From assembly GCA_964590395.1 (NCBI GenBank), contig CAZPVT010000024.1, positions 1 to 48,890 of the forward strand: a stretch of 48,890 bases of DNA, given 5' to 3'. The position numbers and the translations under genes are program-made. Under the pieces are notes generated by a model. The model did no database searches. It saw only the letters and a program-made list of their open reading frames with translations, and was not told the DNA's origin. Shown here piece after piece: positions 7,739 to 15,574 of this stretch; within the stretch, counting starts at the first letter, position 1, and each line of letters starts with the position of its first letter. The DNA comes from JAOABP01 sp964590395 (lineage in GTDB: Bacteria > Hydrothermota > Tepidihabitantia > Tepidihabitantales > Tepidihabitantaceae).

Positions 7739-8281
7739 ATGATTCCGAAGAAAGTAGAGGAACTGTTTAACGAACAAATAAAACATGAACTGGAATCTGC
7801 CTATCTGTATCTGGCGATGGCAGCATATTTTGATCAGGCAGGTTTCCCGGGTATGGGCAGGTGGATGCGGGCGCAGGGGCAGGAGGAGCTGACCCATGCA
7901 ATGCGGTTCTATAAACATATTATTGAGCGCGGCGGCAAGGTAAAACTTCATCCGCTGGCGATACTGGAGCAGACATGGCGCTCACCGCTGGAGGCTTTTG
8001 AGGCGGCTTATAAGCACGAGCAGTTCATCACCAGCAAGATTAACGAACTGGTAAAACTGGCACAGGCTGAGGGTGATTTTGCCTCCAATTCAATACTGCA
8101 GTGGTTTGTGGATGAGCAGGTAGAGGAGGAGGAGAGCACCTCCCAGATTGTGCAGGATTTACGGTTGATCGGTGAAGATGGAAAAGGGATATTGATGCTC
8201 GACCGGGAGCTTGGTCAGCGGACATTTGTTCTGCCCCCAGAGCTCGCCAATTTATACGCGCAGGCAACAGCCGCAGGTTAG
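7739..8281 (+). CDS. Non-haem ferritin
   Basis: 180 aa from the ATG at 7739 (GGAAGGGGGA 7 nt upstream); an upstream in-frame GTG at 7721 lies inside the superoxide reductase gene and is less likely. The protein begins IPKKVEELFNEQ and has the ferritin ferroxidase ligands in HELESAYLYLAM and EELTHAMRFY, with a second pair near EQVEEEE. Family knowledge: it oxidises and stores iron in a 24-mer shell, limiting Fenton chemistry. Its position within the peroxide/superoxide operon fits that role. Confidence 0.94.
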   Translation: MIPKKVEELFNEQIKHELESAYLYLAMAAYFDQAGFPGMGRWMRAQGQEELTHAMRFYKHIIERGGKVKLHPLAILEQTWRSPLEAFEAAYKHEQFITSKINELVKLAQAEGDFASNSILQWFVDEQVEEEESTSQIVQDLRLIGEDGKGILMLDRELGQRTFVLPPELANLYAQATAAG

Positions 8282-8302
8282 TGAGTTAAATCGGGGTGGG
8301 CT

Positions 8303-9517
8303 ATGGGGTTTCGGGCGCAAAAGATTACAGACCGGGTTTACTGGGTAGGGGCGATTGACTGGACAGTCCGGGATTTTCACGGTTACTCTACTGAACGGGG
8401 AACCACCTACAATGCCTACCTGATTCTGGCAGACAAGGTAACCCTTATTGACACAGTCAAGGCACCGTTCAAAGCCGAGTTACTGGAGCGCATTGCCTCG
8501 GTGATTGCACCGCAAAAAATAGATTACATTATTTCCAACCACGCGGAGATGGACCATTCTGGTGCGTTGCCCCAGATCATCGCTGAGGTCAAACCGGAAA
8601 AAGTATTTGCCTCGGTGATTGGGGCGAAGGCGCTCCAAGAGCACTTCCATTTTGGACAGCGACTGGTCCCGGTGCAGGATGGGGATACGCTCAGTTTGGG
8701 TAATCTTAATTTGCGGTTTATGGAGACACGGATGCTTCACTGGCCAGACAGTATGGTTACCTATCTGGTTGAAGATGGTTTACTTTTCTCGCAGGACGGT
8801 TTTGGTATGCATCTGGCAAGCGGTGAGCGGTTTGCAGATGAGATTGATGATAAGATACTATATCATCAGGCGGCTAAATACTATGCCAATATCCTTCTGC
8901 CCTACTCACCACTTGTACTAAAACTTCTGGCAAGGATTGATGAGGCGGGTTTGCAAATTAAGTTTATTGCGCCGGATCACGGTCCGATCTGGCGAACCAA
9001 TGTGGGGCAGGTACTTAATTGGTATCAGCGCTGGGCAGAACAGCATCCGGAGCCGAAGGTGTTGATAATTTATGACACAATGTGGCAGAGTACCGATTTA
9101 CTTGCACGGGCGATCGCAGACGGGGTGCGGGATGAGGGTCTAACGGTGCGGGTGATGCATCTGAGGGCAAATGACCGGAGTGATGTGATGACTGAGGTGC
9201 TTTCCGCAGGTGCGGTGGTGGTTGGTTCCCCGACTCTGAATAACAATGTTTTTCCTACCGTAGCGGATATGCTGACATATATGAAGGGGTTAAAGCCCCA
9301 AAATAAAATCGGTGCGGTTTTTGGTTCCTACGGTTGGAGTGGCGAGGCGGTAAAGGTGATTACTGAGGAGTTAAAGGCAATTGGGATGGATGTGCCTTTT
9401 GAGCCTTTTAAGGTTAAGTATGTCCCGGACCAGCCAGCGATTGCCGAAGCGGTAAGGTTTGGCATCGAGATCGGCAGGCTGTTAAAGGAAAGGTTGCAAA
9501 AATGGATGAAAAGATAG
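8303..9517 (+). CDS. Flavo-diiron protein (oxygen/NO reductase)
   Basis: 404 aa. The metallo-beta-lactamase-like half (residues 1-250) carries the di-iron motif NHAEMDHSG (H80, E82, D84, H85), a further His in MLHWPDS and Asp in FSQDGFG. A flavodoxin domain with the FMN loop IYDTMWQSTD starts near residue 252. Family knowledge: these enzymes reduce O2 to water or NO to N2O with electrons from rubredoxin. The next gene, overlapping by 16 nt, encodes a flavin reductase-rubredoxin fusion that is the likely electron donor. There is no C-terminal rubredoxin or flavin reductase on this protein itself. Confidence 0.95.
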   Translation: MGFRAQKITDRVYWVGAIDWTVRDFHGYSTERGTTYNAYLILADKVTLIDTVKAPFKAELLERIASVIAPQKIDYIISNHAEMDHSGALPQIIAEVKPEKVFASVIGAKALQEHFHFGQRLVPVQDGDTLSLGNLNLRFMETRMLHWPDSMVTYLVEDGLLFSQDGFGMHLASGERFADEIDDKILYHQAAKYYANILLPYSPLVLKLLARIDEAGLQIKFIAPDHGPIWRTNVGQVLNWYQRWAEQHPEPKVLIIYDTMWQSTDLLARAIADGVRDEGLTVRVMHLRANDRSDVMTEVLSAGAVVVGSPTLNNNVFPTVADMLTYMKGLKPQNKIGAVFGSYGWSGEAVKVITEELKAIGMDVPFEPFKVKYVPDQPAIAEAVRFGIEIGRLLKERLQKWMKR

Positions 9518-10218
9518 ACTTTAAGGCGCTGGACAGTTTTAGTTACGGACTATATATCGTAACCAGCCGTAGTGGAGAGCGATTGAATGGTTTGGTGGTT
9601 AATACGGTGGTGCAGGTGGCACTCGAGCCCTGCCTGATAACCGTGGCGATTAACAAAAATAGTTTGACTAACGAGTTTATCCAACGTAGCGGTAGTTTCG
9701 CGGTTGCGGTGCTGGAAAAGGAGACACCACTGGAGTTTATCGGCAGGTTTGGTTTTCGGACCGGCCGTGATTACGACAAATTTCAGGAGTTGGATTACGA
9801 AAGAGGGGTTACTGGTGTGCCGATTGTCAAACAGCATACCCTGGCGGTGATTGAGGCAAAGGTACGCGAGACCGTGGATTGTGTTACCCATACCTTGTTC
9901 GTCGGAGAGGTGGTTTTTGCTCAGGTCGTTAAAGACGGGGAGCCGTTAACCTATACCCATTACCGTGAGGTGAAAAAAGGCAAGACTGGCAGAGGTTCTC
10001 CTACCTACCGGCAGGATGAGAGCAGGAGCAGTATTAAAAAAGAGAGGAGAGAGGAAATGAAGCGGTATGTTTGTTCAGTATGTGGGTACGTTTATGACCC
10101 GGCACTGGGCGATGAAGATAATGGCATACCCACCGGGACACCGTTTGAGAGTCTACCTGAAGACTGGGTCTGTCCGGTTTGTGGTGCAAGTAAGGAGCAG
10201 TTTGAACCGGAGGAGTAG
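9502..10218 (+). CDS. Flavin reductase-rubredoxin fusion (high-molecular-weight rubredoxin, Hrb-like)
   Basis: 238 aa. Residues 1-165 form an FMN-binding split-barrel flavin reductase domain (YGLYIVTS, LVVNTVVQV). A charged linker (about 166-185) leads to a complete rubredoxin (186-238) with C191, C194, C224 and C227. Family knowledge: the Moorella Hrb of the same build passes NADH electrons to the flavo-diiron protein. Here the gene overlaps the flavo-diiron gene, which supports that job. The rubredoxin begins with an ATG at 10057 preceded by a strong ribosome-binding site, so it may also be made as a separate protein. This is the last gene of the operon. Confidence 0.93.
   Translation: MDEKIDFKALDSFSYGLYIVTSRSGERLNGLVVNTVVQVALEPCLITVAINKNSLTNEFIQRSGSFAVAVLEKETPLEFIGRFGFRTGRDYDKFQELDYERGVTGVPIVKQHTLAVIEAKVRETVDCVTHTLFVGEVVFAQVVKDGEPLTYTHYREVKKGKTGRGSPTYRQDESRSSIKKERREEMKRYVCSVCGYVYDPALGDEDNGIPTGTPFESLPEDWVCPVCGASKEQFEPEE
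10044..10059 (+). promoter_or_regulatory. Internal ribosome-binding site and ATG for free rubredoxin
   Basis: GAGGAGAGAGG (10044-10054) precedes an in-frame ATG at 10057 that starts exactly at MKRYVCSVCG, the usual N-terminus of stand-alone rubredoxins. The purine-rich run continues upstream through the linker codons. Confidence 0.55.
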
Positions 10219-10220
10219 CT

Positions 10221-10241
10221 AGTTTACTGTAGCAGTAAACT
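10221..10241. terminator. Shared hairpin between convergent operons
   Basis: AGTTTACTG and CAGTAAACT form a perfect 9-bp stem with a 3-nt TAG loop. It fills the 22 bp between the Hrb-like stop and the clpP stop. There is no long T-run on either side, so it may act as a bidirectional RNA end rather than a classical intrinsic terminator. Confidence 0.6.
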
Positions 10242-10864
10242 TACTTCCTTCTTTCAATCACCTCATCTATCAGGCCGTAATTTTTTGCTTCCAGTGCGGA
10301 CATAAAATAGTTGCGGTCGGTGTCTTTGATTATTTTTTCTGTGGGTTGTCCGGTATGCTGGGCGAGTATTTCTGCAAGCAACTCCTTGGCGCGGACCAGT
10401 TCGCGGGCATGGATCTCAATATCGGTTGCCTGGCCACTGAGACCGTAGACAGCGGGTTGATGAATCATTATCCGGGAGCGGGGCAGGGCAAACCTTTTGC
10501 CCTTTTCGCCGGCTGCCAAGAGTAAAGCAGCAATTGATGCTGCCTCACCAACGCAGATGGTGGAGACTTTGGGGCGGATATACTGCATTGTGTCGTAAAT
10601 TGCCAGTCCTGATGAAACCACCCCACCCGGGGAATTGATATACAGGTAGATGGCTTTTTCCGAATCTTCGGCTTCAAGAAATAACAACTGGGCAACGACA
10701 AGGTTGGCAACCGTATCGTCAACTGGTTGACCCAAAAAGATAATTCTTTCCTTCAAGAGCCGGGAGTAGATGTCGTAGGCTCTTTCCCCCCGGCCGGTCT
10801 GCTCAATAACCATCGGAATTAACACCGGAACCTCCTTGGTTTGCTGGTTAACGAGTTTGCTCAT
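10241..10864 (-). CDS. clpP: ClpP-family serine protease with an altered catalytic triad
   Basis: 207 aa, the same length as E. coli ClpP and collinear with it, including the N-terminal LIPMVIEQTGRGERAYDIYS. The nucleophile is S110 (GEAASIA) and the His is H135 (MIHQP). The residue at the catalytic Asp position is N185 (TDRNYFMSA, where ClpP normally has DRD or ERD); the codon is AAC. The nucleophile motif is also unusual, GEAASIA instead of GQAASMGA. Family knowledge: ClpP is the barrel protease of ClpXP/ClpAP. It lies 16 bp downstream of tig, as in many bacteria, but clpX is not in the window. With Asn the protein may be weakly active or need a second ClpP. Confidence 0.95.
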   Translation of the reverse strand: MSKLVNQQTKEVPVLIPMVIEQTGRGERAYDIYSRLLKERIIFLGQPVDDTVANLVVAQLLFLEAEDSEKAIYLYINSPGGVVSSGLAIYDTMQYIRPKVSTICVGEAASIAALLLAAGEKGKRFALPRSRIMIHQPAVYGLSGQATDIEIHARELVRAKELLAEILAQHTGQPTEKIIKDTDRNYFMSALEAKNYGLIDEVIERRK

Positions 10865-10880
10865 CTGATTTTAATAAATT

Positions 10881-12095
10881 TCATTGAACTTTTGCCCTTT
10901 CGACGATCATTTTCAGCACCTTTTTCTTGAGGAGATAGAAGTGATAAGAGGAGCTGTCAACGAGAGAGGCAATCTCTGCCGGTTTTCTGCCGGTGTCTTG
11001 GGCGAGATTTTGAATCTGGGTTGCGACCTCTTCGTCACTGACCGTGATATTTTCCTGCTGGGCGATGCTCAGCACAATACAGTCTAAGCGAGCGGCTTTT
11101 TCCGCAGCAGGTAGGAGTTTTTCCCTTGCTGTTGGCGTATCAGGAATATTGAATTCCCGTAACATCTGGGCGATGTGCATCTCCACCCAGGATCGGGGAG
11201 GTGCGAACTGATGCCGGCTGGTTAATTGCTCGATTACCTGCTGGTGAAGATCATCTCTAATCCGTTCTTCCCAGTCGGCGAAGATTTCGTCGTTAATGGC
11301 GTGCCGCAAAGCATCGAGATTTTCATAACCTAAGTCTTGGGCAAATTCGTCATTTATCTCGGGAAGTTTCTTTTCTTTTATGCCCCGCACCTGCAGATGG
11401 TAAGTGATGGTTCTGCCCGCTAAATTCTTATCCGGGTGATCCGCGGGGAAGTTGATGGTCGCGGTGCGCTCATCACCGATACCTGCCCCGAGTAATGCCT
11501 GATTGATGCTGGGATGATTGTCTTCGGCTCCGACCTGAATGGTTACGTTATTTTTTGGTCCGGCAATAACTTTTTCATTTTCTCTGAGTACATAATCCAC
11601 AGCCACAAAATCATCGTTCTGGGCAGGATGTGCCACCGGTTGAAATATCGCACATTTCTCCCGTAGAGCGCTAACTCTTTTTTCGAACTCGGCGTCAAAT
11701 CCGGTTGGGGTCTGGCGCCGCAGAGATAGCCCGTTATAATCCTGTAGTTCGAAATCAGGGATCACCTCAACTAACGCTTTGAAACGAATGGTTTTATCAG
11801 TTGCTATCTCCAAGTTTTCGATCTTTGCGCGGGTCGCCGGTTTGATGTTATTCTTTGTCAGTGCTTCCTCCAATGCCTGTTCAACAAGTTCTTCAACCAC
11901 GGTTGCCTCCAGTGCATTGCCCAGACGACGTTCAAGAATATGACGTGGCACCTTACCCCGTCGGAAACCGGGTATCGTGGCTTTGTCCTGATACTCGTTC
12001 AACAGGCTGTCGATCCGGGACCTTAACCGGTCCGCCTCAATCTGGACTTCGATTTCCCTTAGCCAATCTTGGGGCGATTTAACTGCAATTTCCAA
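10881..12095 (-). CDS. tig: Trigger factor (ribosome-associated chaperone)
   Basis: 404 aa from a TTG start, chosen because AAAGGAG lies 6 nt upstream and no better ATG exists. The ribosome-binding motif GFRRGKVP (43-50) is intact. A FKBP-like peptidyl-prolyl isomerase domain (about 150-240) and a helical C-terminal chaperone domain follow. The protein is somewhat shorter than the 432-residue E. coli form. Family knowledge: trigger factor docks on L23 and shields nascent chains. It is cotranscribed with clpP, and the tRNA-Leu directly upstream probably belongs to the same transcription unit. Confidence 0.95.
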   Translation of the reverse strand: MEIAVKSPQDWLREIEVQIEADRLRSRIDSLLNEYQDKATIPGFRRGKVPRHILERRLGNALEATVVEELVEQALEEALTKNNIKPATRAKIENLEIATDKTIRFKALVEVIPDFELQDYNGLSLRRQTPTGFDAEFEKRVSALREKCAIFQPVAHPAQNDDFVAVDYVLRENEKVIAGPKNNVTIQVGAEDNHPSINQALLGAGIGDERTATINFPADHPDKNLAGRTITYHLQVRGIKEKKLPEINDEFAQDLGYENLDALRHAINDEIFADWEERIRDDLHQQVIEQLTSRHQFAPPRSWVEMHIAQMLREFNIPDTPTAREKLLPAAEKAARLDCIVLSIAQQENITVSDEEVATQIQNLAQDTGRKPAEIASLVDSSSYHFYLLKKKVLKMIVERAKVQ

Positions 12096-12115
12096 ATAAG
12101 CTCCTTTTAATTTTG

Positions 12116-12198
12116 TGCGAGGAGGGGGAGTTGAACCCCCACCCCTTTTCGGGACCAGATCCTAAGTCTGGCGCGTCTGCCAGTTCCGCCATCCTCGC
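12116..12198 (-). tRNA. tRNA-Leu (anticodon TAG)
   Basis: The minus-strand sequence folds with acceptor GCGAGGA/TCCTCGC, anticodon stem CCAGA/TCTGG around loop CTTAGGA (anticodon TAG), a long variable arm GGTCCCGAAAAGGGGT typical of class II tRNAs, and T arm GGGGG/CCCCC around TTCAACT. The discriminator is A, and CCA is not encoded. It ends 20 bp before the trigger factor start codon. Confidence 0.96.
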
Positions 12199-12221
12199 GA
12201 GCAACGACCCAACAGAATCTG

Positions 12222-12249
12222 ATTTTAGATGACGGTCCACAAAAGTCAA
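12222..12249 (-). promoter_or_regulatory. Promoter of tRNA-Leu-tig-clpP
   Basis: On the minus strand TTGACT (12244-12249), 16 bp, TAAAAT (12222-12227). It starts about 17 nt before the mature tRNA 5' end. It lies back to back with the promoter of the PKD lipoprotein gene. Confidence 0.75.
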
Positions 12250-12273
12250 CTAAACGGTAAAAACTCGTTCCTA

Positions 12274-12301
12274 TTGACTTTGCTAATTTTTTCTTTATGA
12301 T
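12274..12301 (+). promoter_or_regulatory. Promoter of the PKD lipoprotein gene, probably leaderless
   Basis: TTGACT (12274-12279), 16 bp, TATGAT (12296-12301). Six bases separate the -10 box from the GTG start at 12308, so transcription should begin at the start codon. Confidence 0.65.
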
Positions 12302-12307
12302 TTCTCG

Positions 12308-12973
12308 GTGGAAAGAAAATTTTTTTGGTTAAATACGGAGCGCATTTTCGTTATTGCGCTGGTGGTTATGACCGCCGATTGTGCTAATCATGGACCGTCG
12401 ACACCGTTAGTTTATGGGCCACAAAGAGCGCGACCCAATGACACGATTTATTTCTCAGCGTTGTCATTTGATCCGGATGGCGATTCCATCGCCTATTTTT
12501 TTGCATCCAGTGATGGCACTGACCGCTGGTCGGACTGGTTTCCTTCCGGCTTTGAGTATTCCCAGGAGTTAGTTTTTACTGATACCGGTGATTATTACTT
12601 GAGAGCCAAGGCAAAAGACCGTTATCAGGAGTCCGGCTGGTCAGATACCTGCTATATCAGTGTTAGGTTTTATCAGCCACTACCGCCACACCGGCCCACA
12701 GGACCGGATACGGTAACGGTTGGTGATACAGTCAGTTTCTACTCTGCGGCGCTACATCCGTTAAATGAGATGGTAACTCTCCAATTTGATTGGGGCGACA
12801 CATTGGGAAGCTGGAGCGGTTTTGTACTACCGGGTAGCTTGGTCAGGGCTACCCATATTTATCATCAGTCAGGTTTTTATGAGGTGCGCTGTCGGGCAAA
12901 GGATAAAAAGGATTTTGTTTCTGATTGGTCTTGGCCGGAAACCGTACTGGTGATAGATGGCAGGCGACATTGA
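12308..12973 (+). CDS. PKD-repeat surface protein, probable lipoprotein
   Basis: 221 aa from a GTG with no Shine-Dalgarno; the start is supported by a promoter whose predicted +1 falls on it. A charged N-terminus and hydrophobic stretch (VIALVVMTA) end in a cysteine (DCAN), a weak lipobox. Two tandem PKD-like beta-sandwich repeats follow (about 37-120 and 128-215), with typical SFDPDGDSI, DTGDYYLRAKAKDR and QSGFYEVRCRAKDK strands. PKD domains occur on extracellular proteins and mediate contacts. No enzyme domain is attached, and a substrate or partner cannot be named. Confidence 0.75.
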   Translation: MERKFFWLNTERIFVIALVVMTADCANHGPSTPLVYGPQRARPNDTIYFSALSFDPDGDSIAYFFASSDGTDRWSDWFPSGFEYSQELVFTDTGDYYLRAKAKDRYQESGWSDTCYISVRFYQPLPPHRPTGPDTVTVGDTVSFYSAALHPLNEMVTLQFDWGDTLGSWSGFVLPGSLVRATHIYHQSGFYEVRCRAKDKKDFVSDWSWPETVLVIDGRRH

Positions 12974-12997
12974 AGATCGCCGTAATTCCCTAAAACT

Positions 12998-13462
12998 ATG
13001 ACGGCAAAGGAAAAGACTCATCGCAAGAACTGGGATGAGTATTTTTTGGCGATCGCCCAACTGGTGGCGGAACGTTCAACCTGTTTGCGGCGGAAGGTAG
13101 GTGCGATTCTGGTGCAGGACAAGCGGATCCTGTGCACCGGTTACAATGGTGCACCGCATAATCTGTCCCACTGTAGCACGGTTGGCTGTTTGCGGGAGAA
13201 AATGGGCATTCGTTCCGGAGAGCGAATAGAAATTTGCCGCGGCATTCATGCGGAACAGAACACATTGGTTCAGGCGGCAACCTTCGGGATTAGGGTATAC
13301 AGTGCAACATTATACTGTACCCATGCGCCTTGTATTACCTGTACTAAGATGCTGATTAACGCCGGGGTGAAGGAGTTTGTGATCGCGAATGAATATCCGG
13401 ATGAGTTTGTCCAGCAGATGATAACTGAAGCCAAAGTAAAGGTTCGTCGGCTCAGATTATAG
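12998..13462 (+). CDS. Deoxycytidylate (dCMP) deaminase family protein
   Basis: 154 aa. The zinc-deaminase signature is complete: HAE (H84, E86) and PCITC (C112, C115), preceded by GAILVQDKRIL and GYNGAP, as in ComEB/dCMP deaminases. Family knowledge: dCMP is deaminated to dUMP for thymidylate synthesis; competence-linked ComEB belongs to the same family. The ATG has no clear Shine-Dalgarno and lies 24 nt after the PKD gene, so it may be cotranscribed with it. The ptsHI promoters follow it. Confidence 0.9.
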   Translation: MTAKEKTHRKNWDEYFLAIAQLVAERSTCLRRKVGAILVQDKRILCTGYNGAPHNLSHCSTVGCLREKMGIRSGERIEICRGIHAEQNTLVQAATFGIRVYSATLYCTHAPCITCTKMLINAGVKEFVIANEYPDEFVQQMITEAKVKVRRLRL

Positions 13463-13469
13463 ATAGAGA

Positions 13470-13525
13470 TTGCACACTACTCGATAACGGGATATATTTG
13501 ACCATTGGTGAATAACAGGTATATT
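13470..13525 (+). promoter_or_regulatory. Tandem promoters of the ptsH operon
   Basis: P1: TTGCAC (13470-13475), 17 bp, TATATT (13493-13498). P2: TTGACC (13498-13503), 16 bp, TATATT (13520-13525). The P2 -35 starts on the last base of the P1 -10. P2 would give an 11-nt leader without a Shine-Dalgarno before the ATG at 13543. Confidence 0.65.
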
Positions 13526-13542
13526 TAGCGACCGAAAATAAA

Positions 13543-13803
13543 ATGATTAGAGAGGAAATTGTAATCGGTGGTCCTGTAGGCTTACACGCCCGGCCCGCAG
13601 CTGAATTTGTCAAAGTTGCCGAGCGGTTCAAGTCTAAGGTACGTTTGGCAAAGGATGGTATCTGGGTGAATGGGAAAAGTATTTTGGCGATTCTTTCTCT
13701 GGCAGCAGAGAAGGGGAGTGCGGTTATTTTGGAGGTTAACGGTGAGGATGAAGAGACAGCTTTTAAGGCACTGAAGGAGAGGTTGAGCCAGAATGAGTCA
13801 TAA
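13543..13803 (+). CDS. ptsH: HPr phosphocarrier protein
   Basis: 86 aa, the usual HPr length. The phosphorylated histidine is H15 in GLHARPA, and the regulatory serine S46 in NGKSILAI is present, as in HPr proteins controlled by HPr kinase/phosphorylase. The fold motifs GSAVILEVNGEDEETA are conserved. It accepts phosphate from enzyme I, encoded by the next gene with an 11-nt overlap. No sugar-specific enzyme II is in the window. The presence of S46 hints at a regulatory as well as a transport role. Confidence 0.95.
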   Translation: MIREEIVIGGPVGLHARPAAEFVKVAERFKSKVRLAKDGIWVNGKSILAILSLAAEKGSAVILEVNGEDEETAFKALKERLSQNES

Positions 13804-15574
13804 GCGAGAGCAGATATTCCGCGGGATACCGGTTTCGGCAGGTTTTGCCCGGGGCAGAGCATTTGTTTATCGACTTTATATACCTGAAGTAAAGGAAACG
13901 GTTTTAACCGCCAGTCAGGTGGCAACCGAGATCGAACGGTTCCGTTCCGCACTCCAGACGGCGGAAAAGAACCTGCGCCAGCTTTACGCTAAGGTTAAGC
14001 AGGAGATGGGCAGGGATTTTGCTGACTTCATTAATGTCCAGTTGGCGCTTATAACCGACGAGGAGTTGCGCACCGGCACAGAGGATTTTATCCGGGAGAA
14101 ACTACGGAATGCTGAATTTGCCTATACTCAGACCTTAAGGCGGGTTGCGGGTGCTCTGCAGGGAAGTCAGTCAGCGGTTTTTCTTGAACGATTCATTGAT
14201 GTTGCCGATGTCTCGGCGCGGGTCCTGAGTATCCTTTTGGGGGATGAACTGCCTTCAATTCACTTTTTGGTGCGCGGGTCGGTAATAGTTGCCCATCAGT
14301 TATTACCATCTGAAGCCGCGCTGCTGGATCCACAGAAGGTTGTGGGAGTGGTTCTGGAGGCCGGTGGCAAGACCTCGCACAGTGCAATAATGGCAAAGGC
14401 AAAGGAGATTCCGGCGGTTTTTGGTGTTGATGGTGTCTTACAAAAGGTGAAAGATGGTGATGAGATCGTGGTTGATGGCTATCGTGGGCTGGCAATCACT
14501 AATCCATCTCAGAATCGTCTTAAGACTTACGAGACGGAAATTAGACGTTACCAGCGACGGCGCGCTTCGTTAATGGCACGAGTAGATGAGGAGCCGGTGA
14601 CACTGGATGGCAGGATGATTGATCTCTCAGCCAATATCGAGTTTCTGATTGAGGCGCGTCAAGCAAAAGAGAAAGGAGCAAGGGGAATCGGGCTTTTCCG
14701 GACCGAATATATGTACTTAGCAAAAAGACGTCCGCCAACCGAGGAGGAGCAGTTTGAAAATTTTAAAGAAGTGGCAATGATGTTCAAGCCGTTTCCGGTG
14801 ATCATCCGAACCTTTGACCTAGGAGGCGATAAGGTAGTTCCGGGCTACAGTGAGGCAAATCCGTTTCTGGGCTGGCGGGCAATAAGGGTTTGTCTCGATG
14901 ACACCGCGCTGTTTAAAATGCAGTTGCGCGCGATTTTACGGGCGTCATTATTTGGCAACATCAAGGTGATGTTTCCGATGGTAGCGACGATCGAGGAGTT
15001 GCGGCGGGCAAAACTGTTAGTCAGTGAGGCAAAGAATGAGTTGAAGAAAGATGGTAAGGGTTTTGATGAGAACGTTGATTTAGGCGTAATGATCGAAACA
15101 CCGTCTGCCGCACTCCTTGCTCATCGGTTTGCCGAAGAGAGCAGGTTTCTTTCGATCGGTTCCAATGATCTAACCCAGTACACATTGGCGGTTGACCGGG
15201 GTAACCAGCGGGTGGCAAGACTTTTTAACCATTTTCACCCCTCGGTACTGCAGTTGATTAGGCAGACGGTCGAGGCAGCACATCAAAAAGGGATCTGGGT
15301 TGGTATGTGTGGTGAGTTCGCGGCGGATCCGCTCGGTATCATTTTGCTTTTGGGAATGGGGGTAGATGAGATTTCGGTTGTGCCCGGTTTAATACCGGAG
15401 GCAAAGCAGGTAATTCGGTCAATTGATACGACAACGGCAAGGGCGGTGGTGGAACAGGCACTCGGTATGTCAACAGCACTGGAGGTGGAAAGGTTGCTCC
15501 ATCGGGAACTGCATCGTCGGTTTAGCAAGTTAGCGCGGTCAATCTTTACCTGGAAAGGGGTGGGCGGTGAGTAA
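13793..15574 (+). CDS. ptsI: PTS enzyme I (phosphoenolpyruvate-protein phosphotransferase)
   Basis: 593 aa. The N-terminal HPr-binding/phosphohistidine domain has the active H196 in GGKTSHSAIMAKAKEIP. The C-terminal TIM-barrel PEP-binding domain carries GLFRTEYMYL, the DLGGDK motif, the EIP-type acid cluster MIETPSAAL, SNDLTQYTLAVDR and the catalytic Cys in GMCGE. Family knowledge: it transfers phosphate from PEP to HPr, starting the phosphorelay. It is coupled to ptsH by overlap, and the isomerase start overlaps its 3' end by 8 nt. Pyruvate phosphate dikinase is excluded by length and by the lack of an ATP-binding domain. Confidence 0.96.
   Translation: MSHKREQIFRGIPVSAGFARGRAFVYRLYIPEVKETVLTASQVATEIERFRSALQTAEKNLRQLYAKVKQEMGRDFADFINVQLALITDEELRTGTEDFIREKLRNAEFAYTQTLRRVAGALQGSQSAVFLERFIDVADVSARVLSILLGDELPSIHFLVRGSVIVAHQLLPSEAALLDPQKVVGVVLEAGGKTSHSAIMAKAKEIPAVFGVDGVLQKVKDGDEIVVDGYRGLAITNPSQNRLKTYETEIRRYQRRRASLMARVDEEPVTLDGRMIDLSANIEFLIEARQAKEKGARGIGLFRTEYMYLAKRRPPTEEEQFENFKEVAMMFKPFPVIIRTFDLGGDKVVPGYSEANPFLGWRAIRVCLDDTALFKMQLRAILRASLFGNIKVMFPMVATIEELRRAKLLVSEAKNELKKDGKGFDENVDLGVMIETPSAALLAHRFAEESRFLSIGSNDLTQYTLAVDRGNQRVARLFNHFHPSVLQLIRQTVEAAHQKGIWVGMCGEFAADPLGIILLLGMGVDEISVVPGLIPEAKQVIRSIDTTTARAVVEQALGMSTALEVERLLHRELHRRFSKLARSIFTWKGVGGE

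Noticed and set aside
14193..14495. Proline/histidine-rich frame on the minus strand within ptsI
   Set aside because: It lies wholly inside the conserved ptsI frame, has no ribosome-binding site and is a shadow of codon bias.
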